DNA of 64,000 nt from Halichoerus grypus. Taxonomy: Eukaryota; Chordata; Mammalia; Carnivora; Phocidae. Below, piece by piece: positions 12,035-62,060 of the stretch. The stretch's first letter is position 1; each line of letters begins with the position of its first letter. Where the stretch lies: positions 32,455,930 through 32,519,929 of the forward strand of contig NC_135726.1 in NCBI RefSeq assembly GCF_964656455.1, written 5' to 3'. Position numbers and translations under genes: made by a program. Under the pieces are notes generated by a model, which saw only the letters and a list, made by a program, of their open reading frames with translations, had not been told where the DNA came from and made no database searches.

Positions 12035-12600
12035 CACACACACACAAGGAGGAGAAAGTCCCCTTTCTGGCTCTGGACCCTAATGTCTCTAGACGTCTTC
12101 CAACCACAAAAGGGAGCTATAGCCCATGTGCTGAAGAAGGCAAAGCAAAAATGTGGGAAGAGACTGGATATTTGATGATGCTAACGAGCTGCTGAATCAA
12201 CCAGCCCTCTCATCGGATTTTATGTGAACTAGTAAGTTCATTACAATCTAAGACAGTGGATCCCCATTTTCTGTTGTTTGCACTCAAAAACATCTTCTCT
12301 GATACTTAAATCAAAAACTCATCGGTTTTCCCCCAGCCTGCTCCTCTTCTGGTGTTTCCTATTTTGGTAAATGGTTAACACCATCCAACAAGTTATGTAA
12401 GCCAGAAACCTGACTCAACCCTGACGCTTCCCTCCATCTTACTGTTTTCCCCCTTGTGTCTAATCCATTACCACCTGCTGTTGTATCTTTCTACTTCATC
12501 AACACCACACTGATCAGAACCAACACCATCGATCTCCCAAACCACCCCAATAACCTCCTGGCTGGTCCACCTGCTTCTCCCCTGGCTCACCTCTAATCTT
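12035..12600. other. Intergenic stretch, nothing recognised
   Basis: Between a nested SINE pair and an L2. The right part may be a diverged extension of the L2. Confidence 0.55.
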
Positions 12601-13140
12601 TTCTTCACACCGCAGCCAGAGCAGAGGTTTCCAAAATTTTAGTCTGATCATATCATCCCTCCTCTCTATTCCTCTCTGTTAAAAAATATTTGAGGGACTT
12701 CATTTTCCCATTGCTTGTAGGATAAAGATGTAACATCTTAAAAACCCTGGCGGTCAGGCCCCCACCTGTCTCACTGGTCACACCTTACAATGAACACCTA
12801 CCACACGGGAGCTTCTACTGGCCCCTCATCCTTGTCTCACTCTCTCTGGCCCCGGGATCTTTGTATATGCTGTTTCCTCCCTCTGGAAACGATTCTCCCT
12901 GCTTCGTCCCCCAGTTAACTGCTTCTATCACTTCTCCAGGAGGTCTTTCCTGGTCTCCAGTGTGGCCTCATAGCTTCACGTACCCTCTTTTTAGCACTTG
13001 TCACTTGTAATTTTACATAGATTCTATCTGTCTCCTACTAGCCCCTAAGCTCTATAAGACAAGGACTGTATTTGCTTACCTTGGTGTCCTCAATAGCTAG
13101 CAGAATGCCCAGCACAGGAGCTTCAATAAATCTGATCAAG
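12600..13140 (+). mobile_element. L2 3' end
   Basis: 'gtttcctccctctggaaacg', 'gtctcctactagcccctaag' and the end 'cccagcacaggagcttcaat' follow the L2 consensus order. Confidence 0.75.
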
Positions 13141-13267
13141 AATCAAGTGCTATATACGAAGAAAGGGTAAATATATGATACAAGATGCTCTTAAGTGTCT
13201 AGAACACTGACCCCTGATCTTGTCTAAATGGTTAGAGAAAGTTTCCCTGTGGGAATTACTGATTGAT

Positions 13268-13383
13268 TTTTTTTTTTTAAAGATTTTATTTTTAAGTAAT
13301 CTCTACACCCAACATGGGGTTCCAACCCACAACTCCAAGATCAAGAGTCTCATGCTCTACTGACTGAGCCAGCCACATACCCC
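13268..13383 (-). mobile_element. CAN-SINE, short tRNA-only form
   Basis: Has 'agtaatctctacacccaaca' and 'ctgactgagccagcc' but no CT-rich half. Confidence 0.82.
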
Positions 13384-13389
13384 TGAACT

Positions 13390-14340
13390 GAGTTTTGAAG
13401 GATGACTCGGAGTTAACTAGATGAAACAGGAAAAGAAGCCCAGCAATGGGTATGCACATGCATGTGATGCAAAGGAGCAGGGCACGCTCAAGCCACTGAA
13501 TAAAGGGCAGAATGGCTGACGCTTACTGAGTGAGGCAGAGAACAGAGTGGGAGACCAGAGGGCCAAGCAGAACCAGACAACATAAGGAGTCGTGGGTTGG
13601 ATAACCACATCATTTAATGTCGATATTGGAGCACTTGCTTTTTCAGCCTTTTACATATTAGTTTCCTACGTTTTCATTTTCATATCATTTCAAACAATGA
13701 GCAGTTACAAAAATAGTTCAGAGAAGTCCCATGTACCCTTTCCCAATTTACTACTTATTTACCTTTTGTCTTATTTGCTTTATTATTCTTTCTATGTTTA
13801 TATATAAATTTTTTTTTTTCCCTGAATCATTGGAGAGAAAGTCAGAGACCTCCTGTCCCTTTACAAGGATATTCTCGCCCATAAATAGTGATGGAATCAG
13901 GGACTTGAACATTGATAAATCGCTGTTATCCAGTCCACTTTGCAAATTCACCTTTTGTCTGTTTTGTTCATTATAGCTGTTTCTATCCTGGTCCCACACC
14001 CAATCCCGGATCTCACACTATCCCATCAATTCATTTTGATATTCATCCAGGGTCATCTTGGCAGTCAGACTCCTGTCGATAATTATGCTGGGCTAACAGG
14101 CACAAATCTGGACTCTATCAGGCAAACCTAGCAAAGGGGTCATGCTACTTGCAGGATATGGTGAGGATTTTAAACTTTATAGCTTGTGGGTAATGGGAAC
14201 CATTGAAGTGATTGAGCATAAAAGCAAGGAAGAAACTTGAGTAAGTTCATGTTTCAAAAAGACTACTTTCACTCCATTGTGAAGAAAAAATAACATGGGG
14301 GCAAAATTTGTATAATAAATAAATGTTGAGTGAATAAACA
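13390..14340. other. Intergenic stretch, mostly unassigned
   Basis: 13580-14060 resembles decayed antisense L1 ('catttcaaacaatgagcagt') but is too diverged for a firm call. Confidence 0.5.
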
Positions 14341-14363
14341 CATTAAGAAACAACTGCATCTAG

Positions 14364-15050
14364 CAATGTCCACAATAGCCAAACTGTGGAAAGAGCCAAG
14401 ATGTCCATCAACAGATGAATGGATAAAGAAGATGTGGTATATATATACAATGGAATATTATGCAGCCATCAAAACGAATGAGATCTTGCCATTTGCAACG
14501 ACGTGGATGGAACTGGAGGGTATTATGCTGAGCGAAATAAGTCAAACAGAGAAAGACATGCATCATATGACCTCACTGATATGAGGAATTCTTAATCTCA
14601 AGAAACAAACTGAGGGTTGCTGGAGTGGGGGGTGGGGTGGGAGGGATGGGGTGACTGGGTGATGGACACTGGGGAGGGTATGTGCTCTGGTAAGGGCTGT
14701 GAATTGTGCAAGACTGTTGAATCTCAGATCTGTACCTCTGAAACAAATAATGCAATATATGTTAAGAAAGAAAAAAAGAAGAAGAATGTAGCAGGAGGGG
14801 AAGAATGAAGGGGGGGAAATCGGAGGGGGAGAAGAACCATGAGAGACGATGGACTCTGAGAAACAAACTGAGGGTTCTAGAGGGGAGGGGGGTGGGAGGA
14901 TGGGTTAGCCTGGTGATGGGTATTGGGGAGGGCACATTCTGCATGGAGCACTGGGTGTTATGCACAAACAATGAATCATGGAACACTATATCTAAAACTA
15001 ATGATGTAATGTATGGGGATTAACATAACAATAACAAAATTTAAAAAAAA
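14364..15050 (+). mobile_element. Young 5'-truncated L1 3' end with perfect target duplication
   Basis: Starts inside the ORF2 3' end (WKEPRCPSTDEWIKKMWYIY, then MEYYAAIKTNEILPFATTW), followed by the G-rich carnivore L1 3' UTR, which is present as two related halves (from about 14600 and 14860), and a poly-A tail. It is flanked by an identical 19-base duplication, aagaaacaactgcatctag, at 14345-14363 and 15051-15069. That points to a fairly recent target-primed insertion. Confidence 0.93.
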
Positions 15051-15228
15051 AAGAAACAACTGCATCTAGAATTGCTCAGAATACTTTCTGACTCAAAGCT
15101 TGAAGAGTAACCAATGCAATACAAAATTGCAATTCTCAACCTGATATCCAAGCATAAATAAAAAAAATCCATAAACATTCTGAACTCCAATGCAGGTATG
15201 CACATGTGGTGGTTTCAAAATACCTACC

Positions 15229-15288
15229 AGGGCGCCTGGTTGGCTCAGTTGGTAGAGCGTGCAACTTTTTTTTTTCCTTAAATATTTT

Positions 15289-15319
<31 letters not shown>

Positions 15320-15553
15320 CACTAGTGGGGTGAGGGGCAGAGGGAGAAGCAGGCTCCTCACTGAGCAGGGAGCCTGACACGGGGCTCGATCCTGGGACTC
15401 TGGGATCATGACCCAAGCTAAAGGCAGACGCTTAACCGACTGAACCACCCAGGCGCCCAGAGCATGCAACTCTTGATCTTGGAATTCTAAGTTCAAGCCC
15501 CACATTGGATGTAGAGACTACTTAAAATCTCAAAAAAAAAAAAAAAAAAAAAA
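15229..15553 (+). mobile_element. CAN-SINE, short form, split by a long-form SINE
   Basis: Head 15229-15265 ('ggcgcctggttggctcagtt') and remainder 15460-15553, ending 'gagactacttaaaatc' and poly-A. Confidence 0.88.
15266..15459 (-). mobile_element. CAN-SINE, nested
   Basis: Full-length with a long (GA)n (about 15294-15320); target duplication 'agagcgtgcaac' / 'agagcatgcaac'. Confidence 0.92.
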
Positions 15554-15584
15554 ATTATATACATATATGTATATATGTCTACCA

Positions 15585-16040
15585 ATTATTTGATACCCCA
15601 CCCTTCAAGAAGTGGAACTTAATTTTCCTCCATCTGAGTGTGCACTGGACTCAGTGACTTACAACAAATAAAATGTGGCAGAACTGATGGTGCGTCACTT
15701 CTGAAACTAGCTTTCTCCTCTCTCTCTCTCGGATACTGACTCTGGGGGCAGCCAGGTGCTATGTCATGATGACACTCACAGTGAGGAACAGAGGCCTCCT
15801 GCCAACAGCCATGTGAGCGAGCCACCTTGGAAGAAGTCTTCCAGCCCCGGTCAAGACTTCAGTTGACTACAACCGTGGCCAACATCTTTACTGCAACCTT
15901 GTAAGACCCTGAGGAAGAACCACCCAGTTAAGCTGCTCCTCAATTCCTGACCCAAAGAAACTGAGAGAAAATAAATTTTGTTATTTTAAACTACCAATTT
16001 TGGGGCAATTTGTTACACAAAAGATAACGAATGCGGTGCA
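15585..16040 (+). mobile_element. MLT1-like LTR (ERVL-MaLR)
   Basis: 'caacagccatgtgagcgagc', 'gaccctgaggaagaaccacc', 'ataaattttgttattttaaa' and 'gttacacaaaagataacgaa' follow the MLT1 LTR order. Non-coding and decayed. Confidence 0.65.
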
Positions 16041-16260
16041 TTTAGTTGAGGAGTCTATGATTCTCAGTAAAATTAATGACCTGAAAAGGGTAAGAATTAC
16101 TACTGTAAAACAAGTACTGGATTTTTAAAAATCTTTGGTGCTCATCCTATAGCTTCTATGGGTCTATTTTTTATACAAGTTTGGGATTAGGTTCAACAAA
16201 TGAGAAGATTCTATTCTCCAAACCACTGGAAGACTCAAAAGAACGTTTAAAAACGCTGTA

Positions 16261-16475
16261 GGGGCGCCTGGGTGGCTCAGCCGGTTAAGCGTCTGACTCT
16301 TGGTTTCGGGCTCAGGTCATCTCAGGGTTGTGGGATGGAGCCCCACATCAGGTTCCACGCTCAGTGGGGAGTCTGCTGGAGACTCTCTCTCCCCCTTTCC
16401 TTTTGCCCTTCCCCCCACTCAAGCACTTTCTCTTGCTCTCTCTAAAATAAATAAATAAATCTTAAAAAAAAAAAG
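16261..16475 (+). mobile_element. CAN-SINE
   Basis: Full-length, older variant with 'gagtctgctggagactctct'. Confidence 0.9.
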
Positions 16476-16821
16476 GAACCAGCTGAGAAAAGCAAACTTT
16501 ACCCCAACTTATCAAACTAAGGTCGAACAGAATATCCAGTAGAAATGAAGTACTTTTTCATTTTATAAGAAGAAACATCTACCATTAGACCTAACCATGA
16601 TTCTGACATAACAATATATCCATAAATTACTGTTAAAGAAAAAAATCCAAGTTATAGAACATGATGTTCCCATTATAGATACAGTGTATTCATATATGTT
16701 TAGATGGGTAAGTCCAGAAAAACTTCTAGAAAGATACAGTATTAATCAGGGATTTTTCAGCTATAACCAGCAAAAACTCATCATGGCTATCAAAAAATAG
16801 TTTATTATTATTATTATTATT

Positions 16822-16987
16822 TTTTAAGATTTTATTTATTCATAAGAGACAGAGAGAGAGAGAGGCAGAGGGAGAAGCAGGCTCCCCGCCGAGCAGGGAG
16901 CCCGACGCGGGACTCGATCCCAGGACCCTGGGATCAAGACCTGAGCCGAAGGCAGACGCCCAACCATCTGAGCCACCCAGGCACCCA
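16822..16987 (-). mobile_element. CAN-SINE
   Basis: Nearly full-length; flanks 'tagtttattat' and 'aagtttattat'. Confidence 0.92.
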
Positions 16988-17760
16988 GAAAATAAAGTTT
17001 ATTATAAAATTCTAGGGAAGGTCACAAAATTGAAGAGAGGGGAGGAGGATCAGCTTCTGCAAGTGGACAGGAAATGGCAGACACAGGGCCCCAGGGACCC
17101 AGGGCAGCCACAGGAATGGTCTAAGAAGAAGCTGCCCCCAAAAAGAAGACACCATTTGGCCACAGGCCTCTCGATGCCACCACAAATATGCAAACTGACC
17201 CTTGACGTGTGTTTGGTTCCACACCATTCTAAGTCCTTTGGCAGAATCATCCAAAAAACCAAGAGTTTCTTTGGTAACAGGCACTATTGGTATCACAGTC
17301 TAATTAGAAGACTTATTTCGAAGCAGTAAGAGATGACGACAGACATTCTGTCGGAGGGGACAGACTGTATGGATTAGATAGGTACAAGAAATCCATATTT
17401 TATAAAAATAAAATGGCAGAGAAAGGGAGTCTTCTGCCAAAAGTGGATGTTTAAAATAGTATAGAGCAATTTTACTATTGTTGCTGAAAAGAAAGGATTT
17501 CTGGATATTGTGAAGTGAGTTCTAAAACTGCTCATGTCCTACATATTGGTTAAATACAATCAAATACTGGTCCATGCAATTTCAAAAAGGCAGGAAACAA
17601 GCCTACAACAGAACTGGGTGAACAGGACCGCTGAAGAGATAAGGACCCTTCCCTATCTTGACAACTCAAAGGTATTTCTTTGAAAGGCTAAATAAAAGCA
17701 AAAAATAAAATTGCAAATAAGGAAATGTAATTAAATGACTGATATTTCAAAATCAATTCT
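16988..17760. other. Intergenic stretch, nothing firmly assigned
   Basis: Open frames of 94-99 codons on both strands at 17012-17329 overlap each other and match nothing I know; 16745-17300 may be an old LTR or DNA element split by the SINE at 16822. Confidence 0.5.
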
Positions 17761-17765
17761 ATCAT

Positions 17766-17967
17766 GGGGCGCCTGGGTGGCTCAGTCGTTAAGCGTCTGC
17801 CTTCGGCTCAGGTCATGATCCCAGGGTCCTGGGATCGAGCCCCGCATCGGGCTCCCTGCTCTGCTGGAAGCCTGCTTCTCCCTCTCCCGCTCCCCCTGCT
17901 TGTGTTCCCTCTCTCGCTGTGTCTCTCTCTGTCAAATAAATAAATAAAATCTTAAAAAAAAAAAAAA
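17766..17967 (+). mobile_element. CAN-SINE
   Basis: Close to the youngest consensus in the window; target duplication 'tcaattctatc'. Confidence 0.94.
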
Positions 17968-18152
17968 GTCAATTCTATCTTAAAATGAGTTTCCATCTTA
18001 AAGCCCCCTCCCAAAAAAAAAGTTTAAAAAATGAGAAGTAAAGCAGTGATTTTTATTTCCTTGGGCAAATATGCCATGGTAGGTTGAATACTTAAAAATA
18101 TCTCCTAAAACAAAGGATCTCACATGAGTTCATACTTCAACATTTAAAATAG

Positions 18153-18249
18153 AGCAGAGAGCCCAATGCGGGGCTCGATCCCAAGACCCTGGGATCAGAA
18201 CCTGAGCGGAAGGCAGATGCTTAACCGACTGAGCCACCCAGGTGCCCCC
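18153..18249 (-). mobile_element. CAN-SINE fragment
   Basis: tRNA-like half only; the CT-rich half and tail are missing. Confidence 0.85.
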
Positions 18250-18497
18250 AAATAAATACATTTTAAAGATTTTTTCCCTACATTCTTACAGGAAAAAAAG
18301 TTTCTATTATACATGCCATGAATAATATTCGCATGATCTACTGAGCTATTATGTAAACAGAGTCATAAAGTATATTTAATCTTTTCCTATCTTTCCCTGT
18401 TGTTCGAATAGCAAAATTAAATGTAGCAATATAAGCCAAACTATCAATGCCTCAAAGTCTAAAATTTCTGGATTTCTGGATGGCATATTTTCTTCTT

Positions 18498-18688
18498 CTT
18501 TTTTTTTTTTTAAAGGAGTAGGCAGGGGGAGGGGCAGAGGTAGAGGGAGAAAGAGAATCTTAAGCAGGCTCCATCCCAGTGCAGATCATGATCACGATGC
18601 AGGGCCTGATCCCACAACTCTTGAGATCACGACCTGAGTCAAAATCAAGAATTGGATGTTTAACTAACTGAGCCACCCAGGCGCCCCT
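18498..18688 (-). mobile_element. CAN-SINE
   Basis: Old, diverged full-length copy; flank 'ctggatggcatattttc' / 'ctggatggcacattttc'. Confidence 0.88.
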
Positions 18689-18774
18689 GGATGGCACATT
18701 TTCAATGTAAGAATTCACCTTCTACTATTCTATAGGACAATTCTGAATACAACAACTGCTTTAGAGGCTGCTTA

Positions 18775-18850
18775 ATGAAACAGAAACTCACTCACATTTA
18801 TTCATTCAACAAATATTTATCAAGAGCCTACTAGCCCTGTGCTAAAACCG
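18775..18850 (-). mobile_element. L2/MIR-like 3' end, antisense
   Basis: 'ttattcattcaacaaatatt', then 'gagcctactagccctgtgct'. Confidence 0.55.
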
Positions 18851-18929
18851 GAAATTTTGTTCTTCTTGAAAACAATTCTATTCTCTAAAAATCTGAAGCA
18901 GGGAGAACTCTGAAACTTTTCTTCATTGG

Positions 18930-19735
18930 AAGAATCCTTCTCTCAAAACCACAACGAGATACCACTTCACACCTAGCAAGAAACACTATTATCAAAAAGA
19001 CAAGAGATAACAAGTGTTGGCGAGGATGTGGAGAAAAGAAAACCCTTCAGCACTGTTGGTGGGAATGTAAGTTGGTGCAGCCAGTGATGAAAACAATACG
19101 GACATTCCTCAAAAATTAAAAATAGAACTACCATATGACCCAGCAATTCTGCTTCTGCGTATATATCCAAAGGAAACTAAAACACTACCTCAAAAATATA
19201 CCTGCACCCCTCATGTTCATCGCAGCATTTATGATAGCCAAGACACAGAAACCACCTAAGTGCCCATCAATGGATGAATAAAGAGTAAACAGTGTCTGTA
19301 CACACACACACACGTACAGACATGCACACACACACAATGGAACACTATTCAGCAACAAAGAGACAGAAGGAAATCCTGCTATTTGCGACAATATGTACAG
19401 GCCTTGAGGACATTATGCTAAGTGAAATAAGTTAGAGAAAATCAAATTGTGTATGATCTCACATATACAGGGAATCAACAACAGCAACAAAAAACCCAAG
19501 CTCTTAGACACAAAGAACATACTGGTGGTTGCCTGAGGTGCGTGTGGGGGATGGGTGGGGGAGAAGGCAATATGGGGGAAAGGAGACGAAAGACACAAAC
19601 TTTCAGTTATAAGAAGTAAGAGATGTAATATACAGCATGGTGAAGACAGCAATACTGTATTGTATATTTGAAAGTTACTTAAGAGTGTAAATCTTGAAAG
19701 TTCTCATCACAAGAAAAAAACACTTAACTGTGTGA
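18930..19735 (+). mobile_element. L1 3' end
   Basis: Contains 'aaccacaacgagataccact', 'accatatgacccagcaattc' and the 3' UTR, with two CA-rich tracts (about 19300-19335). Degenerate, with no intact frame. It lies just beyond the HEATR3 polyadenylation site. Confidence 0.85.
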
Positions 19736-19881
19736 GATGATGGATGTTAACTAGACGAAAAAGGTCTGGGTATTGGGCCTTTTAACAGGACAACTGGGAT
19801 CAACTGTGGGAAGATTTGAAAATCTTCATTGACAACTCTTCGGATCAAGCAAATGCATGGACAATGGAGCTGGTCCAGGCT

Positions 19882-19898
19882 CCCCCCCCCCCCCCCCC
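19882..19898. repeat. Poly-C run
   Basis: Seventeen consecutive C, about 230 bases beyond the HEATR3 polyadenylation signal. Confidence 0.95.
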
Positions 19899-20109
19899 GC
19901 CTCTCAGACAATGAGGTACTGAAACTCCCCCACCCCTCGCTCCAGCTGTCACCCTATTAATGCAAGGACATTGAGAGTAATGCTGGAGATTCCTGCTGTC
20001 AGTCTTGTTTTTAATATCTCACATATAGTCAAAGCTATATCCGTTACCAAGTGAAAAACCCAGAACAGGGCTATCTGGGATTTTTAAAAAGACTTTGTAA
20101 GACACAAAG

Positions 20110-20813
20110 CTTGCAATTAAAAAGTTATTTATTAAAAAATATTTCCTTCTAATTCTGATTCCATATCAAATTAAACACGGAGTGATGTTACAAAGCAGTA
20201 AGTGATCAGCTCCGTTTGTACGGAGGCTGACAATGACCTCACGAATTCCTCAGTATATTCTACTAAATAGTGGGATACAAACTCAACTCATTCACTTCTG
20301 CACAAAAGGGAAATTTAATTGGTATACTTCATACCAAAAAACTTTAATAAAGCTTGTCTTCATATTTCAGTTTAGAGATTTAGCTAATATAAAATGATGC
20401 TTGCTAGCTTTGGCAGCACGTATAAAATGATACTTGCTTAAAAGAGCATCCAAGCAATGCTTTGGATTTTCCTTTCCTGCAAAATTCAAGGAAAACATGA
20501 TTGTTTGGGAGGTTCTTTGCTGCTCACAAAGAACCACCTGAGATTCCTTTCTGTTTCTACTCTTCCACTCTTCATGTTTCCAGTGATTAAAACATGCTGG
20601 AAACATAATTTAGAGAATACTAGAAATGCCACAGAGATCCCACGGCTTAAAAGAGTTTCTGAGAGGTTTTGAAGTTTTTATAAACTTCAAATGAATGTAC
20701 AGGATACAGGGATTTAAAAAATGACTTTTAGAAACACATACACTCCAAGGAAATACTTTAGTACTCTTTAGCATTGAACACTTGGGGCGAGAACTGGTCT
20801 CTCTTTCAATGGT
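20110..20813 (-). other. HEATR3: HEATR3 3' untranslated region (proposed extent)
   Basis: About 700 bases from the stop codon to just past the best polyadenylation signal. It contains no SINE or L1, unlike the sequence on either side, which suggests constraint. A short U6-like micro-insertion lies at 20388-20438. The exact cleavage site is not visible. Confidence 0.65.
20128..20133 (-). terminator. Polyadenylation signal AATAAA for HEATR3
   Basis: AATAAA on the minus strand, followed 20-40 bases downstream by a GU/U-rich stretch (GCTTTGTGTCTTAC, then CTTTTT). Weaker ATTAAA candidates lie at 20314-20319 and 20343-20348. Confidence 0.7.
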
Positions 20814-59724
<38,911 letters not shown>

Positions 59725-59878
59725 GGCGATGTGCGCTGCGGGGGAAAGACCGAGAGAGGAGGGCAACAGCAGGACGGTGGAGGCTGCTGAGCTAGGGGCA
59801 AGGTCCTGTTACCGAGGGGGTCTCGCTGTCACTGCTCAGGCGGGCCTGCTGACGGCCCGAGCCCACATGGGAAAGAAG

Positions 59879-59889
59879 TGCGCAGGCGT
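59879..59889. promoter_or_regulatory. NRF1-like site, copy 1
   Basis: TGCGCAGGCGT, a common variant of the NRF1 palindrome, about 155 bases upstream of the ATG. NRF1 often controls ribosome and mitochondrial biogenesis genes. Confidence 0.5.
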
Positions 59890-59928
59890 GCCGCGTGTCG
59901 GCGGGGAAGAGAGGGCTGGCGCGGGGAG

Positions 59929-59939
59929 TGCGCAGGCGT
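59929..59939. promoter_or_regulatory. NRF1-like site, copy 2
   Basis: TGCGCAGGCGT again, identical to copy 1 and exactly 50 bases away. A related AGCGCAGGCGC lies in intron 1 at 59491-59501. Confidence 0.5.
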
Positions 59940-59948
59940 AATGAGAGT

Positions 59949-59977
59949 GGGCGGGGCCAGACCTGGACGAGGGGCGG
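59949..59977. promoter_or_regulatory. Two GC boxes (Sp1/KLF-like)
   Basis: GGGCGGGG at 59949-59956 and GGGGCGG at 59971-59977, next to the second NRF1-like site. Confidence 0.5.
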
Positions 59978-60129
59978 AGTCCTGTGTTTTTTCCCGGGAA
60001 GTCGGAGGCAGCACTTTGATGGGACTGCTGACTCCCACCGGCTGCACCGAGCGCGCTTCCCACCAGCTAGTGACGTTTATTGTTACTGAGCCTTGCCAAA
60101 CCTTTATTTCCACAATAATCAAATGCGAT

Positions 60130-60240
60130 TAAGGATACCTAACTTGCAAGGTTATTGTGAGGCTTACCTAAAATTGTGTAAAGCGCCTAACACCAAACCT
60201 AACATATTTAATTTGTAGGTGCTCAAAATTATTAATCACG
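60130..60240 (+). mobile_element. MIR fragment
   Basis: 'ggttattgtgaggcttacct' and 'taaagcgcctaacacc', beside the HEATR3 promoter. Confidence 0.68.
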
Positions 60241-60320
60241 ATTTTTTTGTGTCCCTAGGGCCTAGCACAGCTCCTGTCATAGTCAAAAACCCAGTTAATG
60301 TTTTAGAATGAATGTACATC

Positions 60321-60487
60321 TATTTTTTTTTTTTTTAAGATTTATTTATTTGGAGGGAAGGGGCAGAGGGAGAGAGAGTCTCAAGCAGACTCTGCTCTAA
60401 CCACAGGGGGCTGGATCTCACTACTGGAGATCAGGACCCAACCCAAACCAAGAGTCAGTGGCCAACCGACTGAGCCACCCCAGTGCC
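60321..60487 (-). mobile_element. CAN-SINE
   Basis: Old full-length copy; target duplication 'aatgtacatc'. Confidence 0.9.
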
Positions 60488-60519
60488 CAAATGTACATCA
60501 ATGTTTGAAAAGATGGACT

Positions 60520-60650
60520 CCCTAAGTTAATCTTCCTGCCTTGGTTTCCTCATTTGTAAAAATGGGAACACCAATAAGGATTAATGTGTTAAGTGTGTTT
60601 AAGGTGCTAAGAACATTCACTGGCACACAATAAATATTGCATACATGTTT
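60520..60650 (+). mobile_element. MIR fragment
   Basis: 'ggtttcctcatttgtaaaaa' and 'tcactggcacacaataaata'. Confidence 0.7.
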
Positions 60651-60664
60651 GGTTGAAACTTTTA

Positions 60665-60800
60665 ACAGCAAAATGATTCTTTGACAAGTATTTATTGAGC
60701 ACCAGACACAGTGCTGAGCAATGGAATAAAGCAATAACCAAAACAGATTTGGTCCCTGTCCTTTGTCTTTGTCCTTAGGGGATTTACAGTTTAGAGAGAG
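60665..60800 (-). mobile_element. L2-like 3' end, antisense
   Basis: 'caagtatttattgagcacca', 'aaccaaaacagatttggtcc' and 'ggggatttacagttt'. Confidence 0.6.
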
Positions 60801-61189
60801 ATGTCTTAAACATAAAATTATATGAATAATTAATTATAGTTGAATAATTATAGTATAGCACTAAGAAAGAAGGAATTATACAGGAAGATCTTCTGTAGTC
60901 TTTACAATTAAACATGTACATATTGAGCACCCCCAAAATGCATAGCTTTCAGGTCAATATTGTATGGGAGAAAAGATCTACCCCGTGGCTACCCCCTCCT
61001 CAAAGAGTGGACTGTCTAGTAAGGTAAATAACGTTAATTACTATAGCATATTTTGGAAAATAGTCACAGAGGTGTAGCTAAGCTTGTACAAAATTTCTGG
61101 CCTATCAAAGACCACTGTAAGTACAAGGAAAACTTGGAGCTCCAAATGTATATTGGTAGATTTTACTTCCTACTTCTGTCTATTTGGTC

Positions 61190-61640
61190 AATTTTGTCCT
61201 GCCACCTCCCCAGTCCGAGCTACTGTCTTCTCTTGCCTTGACCACAGGGGCTTCTGGTCTTCCTTTTTCTACCCTGCCTATCCATAAGAGTAGCTAGAGT
61301 GATTTTTTTCCATCCTTCTCATATTTACTCCCTCGATTAAAACCTTTCAGTGGTTCCCCTTTCTCTTAGAATGAAGAACAAAATCTTACCAGGTAGCAGA
61401 TAGGAAGTAGCAAGGCCAGATTCCACCTTCATCTCACATTACCTCCTACACTCTGGCCCTTAGCCACCCTCCATAGGGCTGAGATCTCTTCTGCCTAAGG
61501 ACCTTGAAAAGGCTCAGTCCCCATCCCTGTCCTGGTGAATGCAAGTGTCACTTTTTCATAGGTAGCTCCTCTGATTTCAAAGTCTGAGACAGATCTCCCT
61601 TGAGACTGCACTTATCTTGTTCCTTTGCTTCAAAGCACAG
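61190..61640 (+). mobile_element. L2 fragment
   Basis: 'cagtggttcccctttctctt', 'gaatgaagaacaaaatctta' and 'ctctggcccttagccaccct'. Confidence 0.65.
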
Positions 61641-61667
61641 CTCCAAATTACAGTTAACAATTTAATT

Positions 61668-61740
61668 TTTTTTAAGATTGATTCAGTTGAGAGAGAGAGA
61701 GTGCGTGGGGCGGGGGGCAGAGGGAGAGGTAGAGAGAGTC
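61668..61740 (-). mobile_element. CAN-SINE fragment
   Basis: CT-rich half only, directly followed by a second copy. Confidence 0.8.
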
Positions 61741-61908
61741 TTTTTTTTAAAGATTTTATTTATTTATTTGAGAGAGACAGAGAGAGAGTATGAGCAGGGG
61801 GAGGGGCAGAGGCAGAGGGAGAAGCAGGCTCCCTGACCCTGAGATCTTGACCTGAGCTGAAACCAAGAGTCTGATGCTCAGCTGACTGCGTGCGCCATCC
61901 AGGTGCCC
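61741..61908 (-). mobile_element. CAN-SINE
   Basis: Nearly full-length; inserted within or against the previous fragment, with 'ttaactttg' after it. Confidence 0.9.
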
Positions 61909-62060
61909 CTTAACTTTGTGTATAATACTCAGACATCCACACAGTCTCTCCAACTGCACACTAAACCCTGTGAGGACAAGACTGCCTATCTACATGGATC
62001 ACCGTACTCCCAACACTGGCCCAACAAGGCCTATCTGGCACAGAATAGGCATATGCAATT

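Noticed and set aside
14330..14584. 84-codon frame ending in MLSEISQTEKDMHHM
   Set aside because: It is the ORF2 end of a truncated L1, not a host gene.
17030..17329. 99-codon plus-strand frame (with a 94-codon frame opposite)
   Set aside because: Overlapping frames on both strands, no known similarity, no splice or promoter context.
1..20000. Exons of the neighbouring gene expected downstream (TENT4B in human)
   Set aside because: I found no coding similarity; in human it begins tens of kilobases beyond HEATR3.
20404..20424. A U6 snRNA gene
   Set aside because: Only about 20 bases resemble U6; the rest of the RNA and its promoter are missing.
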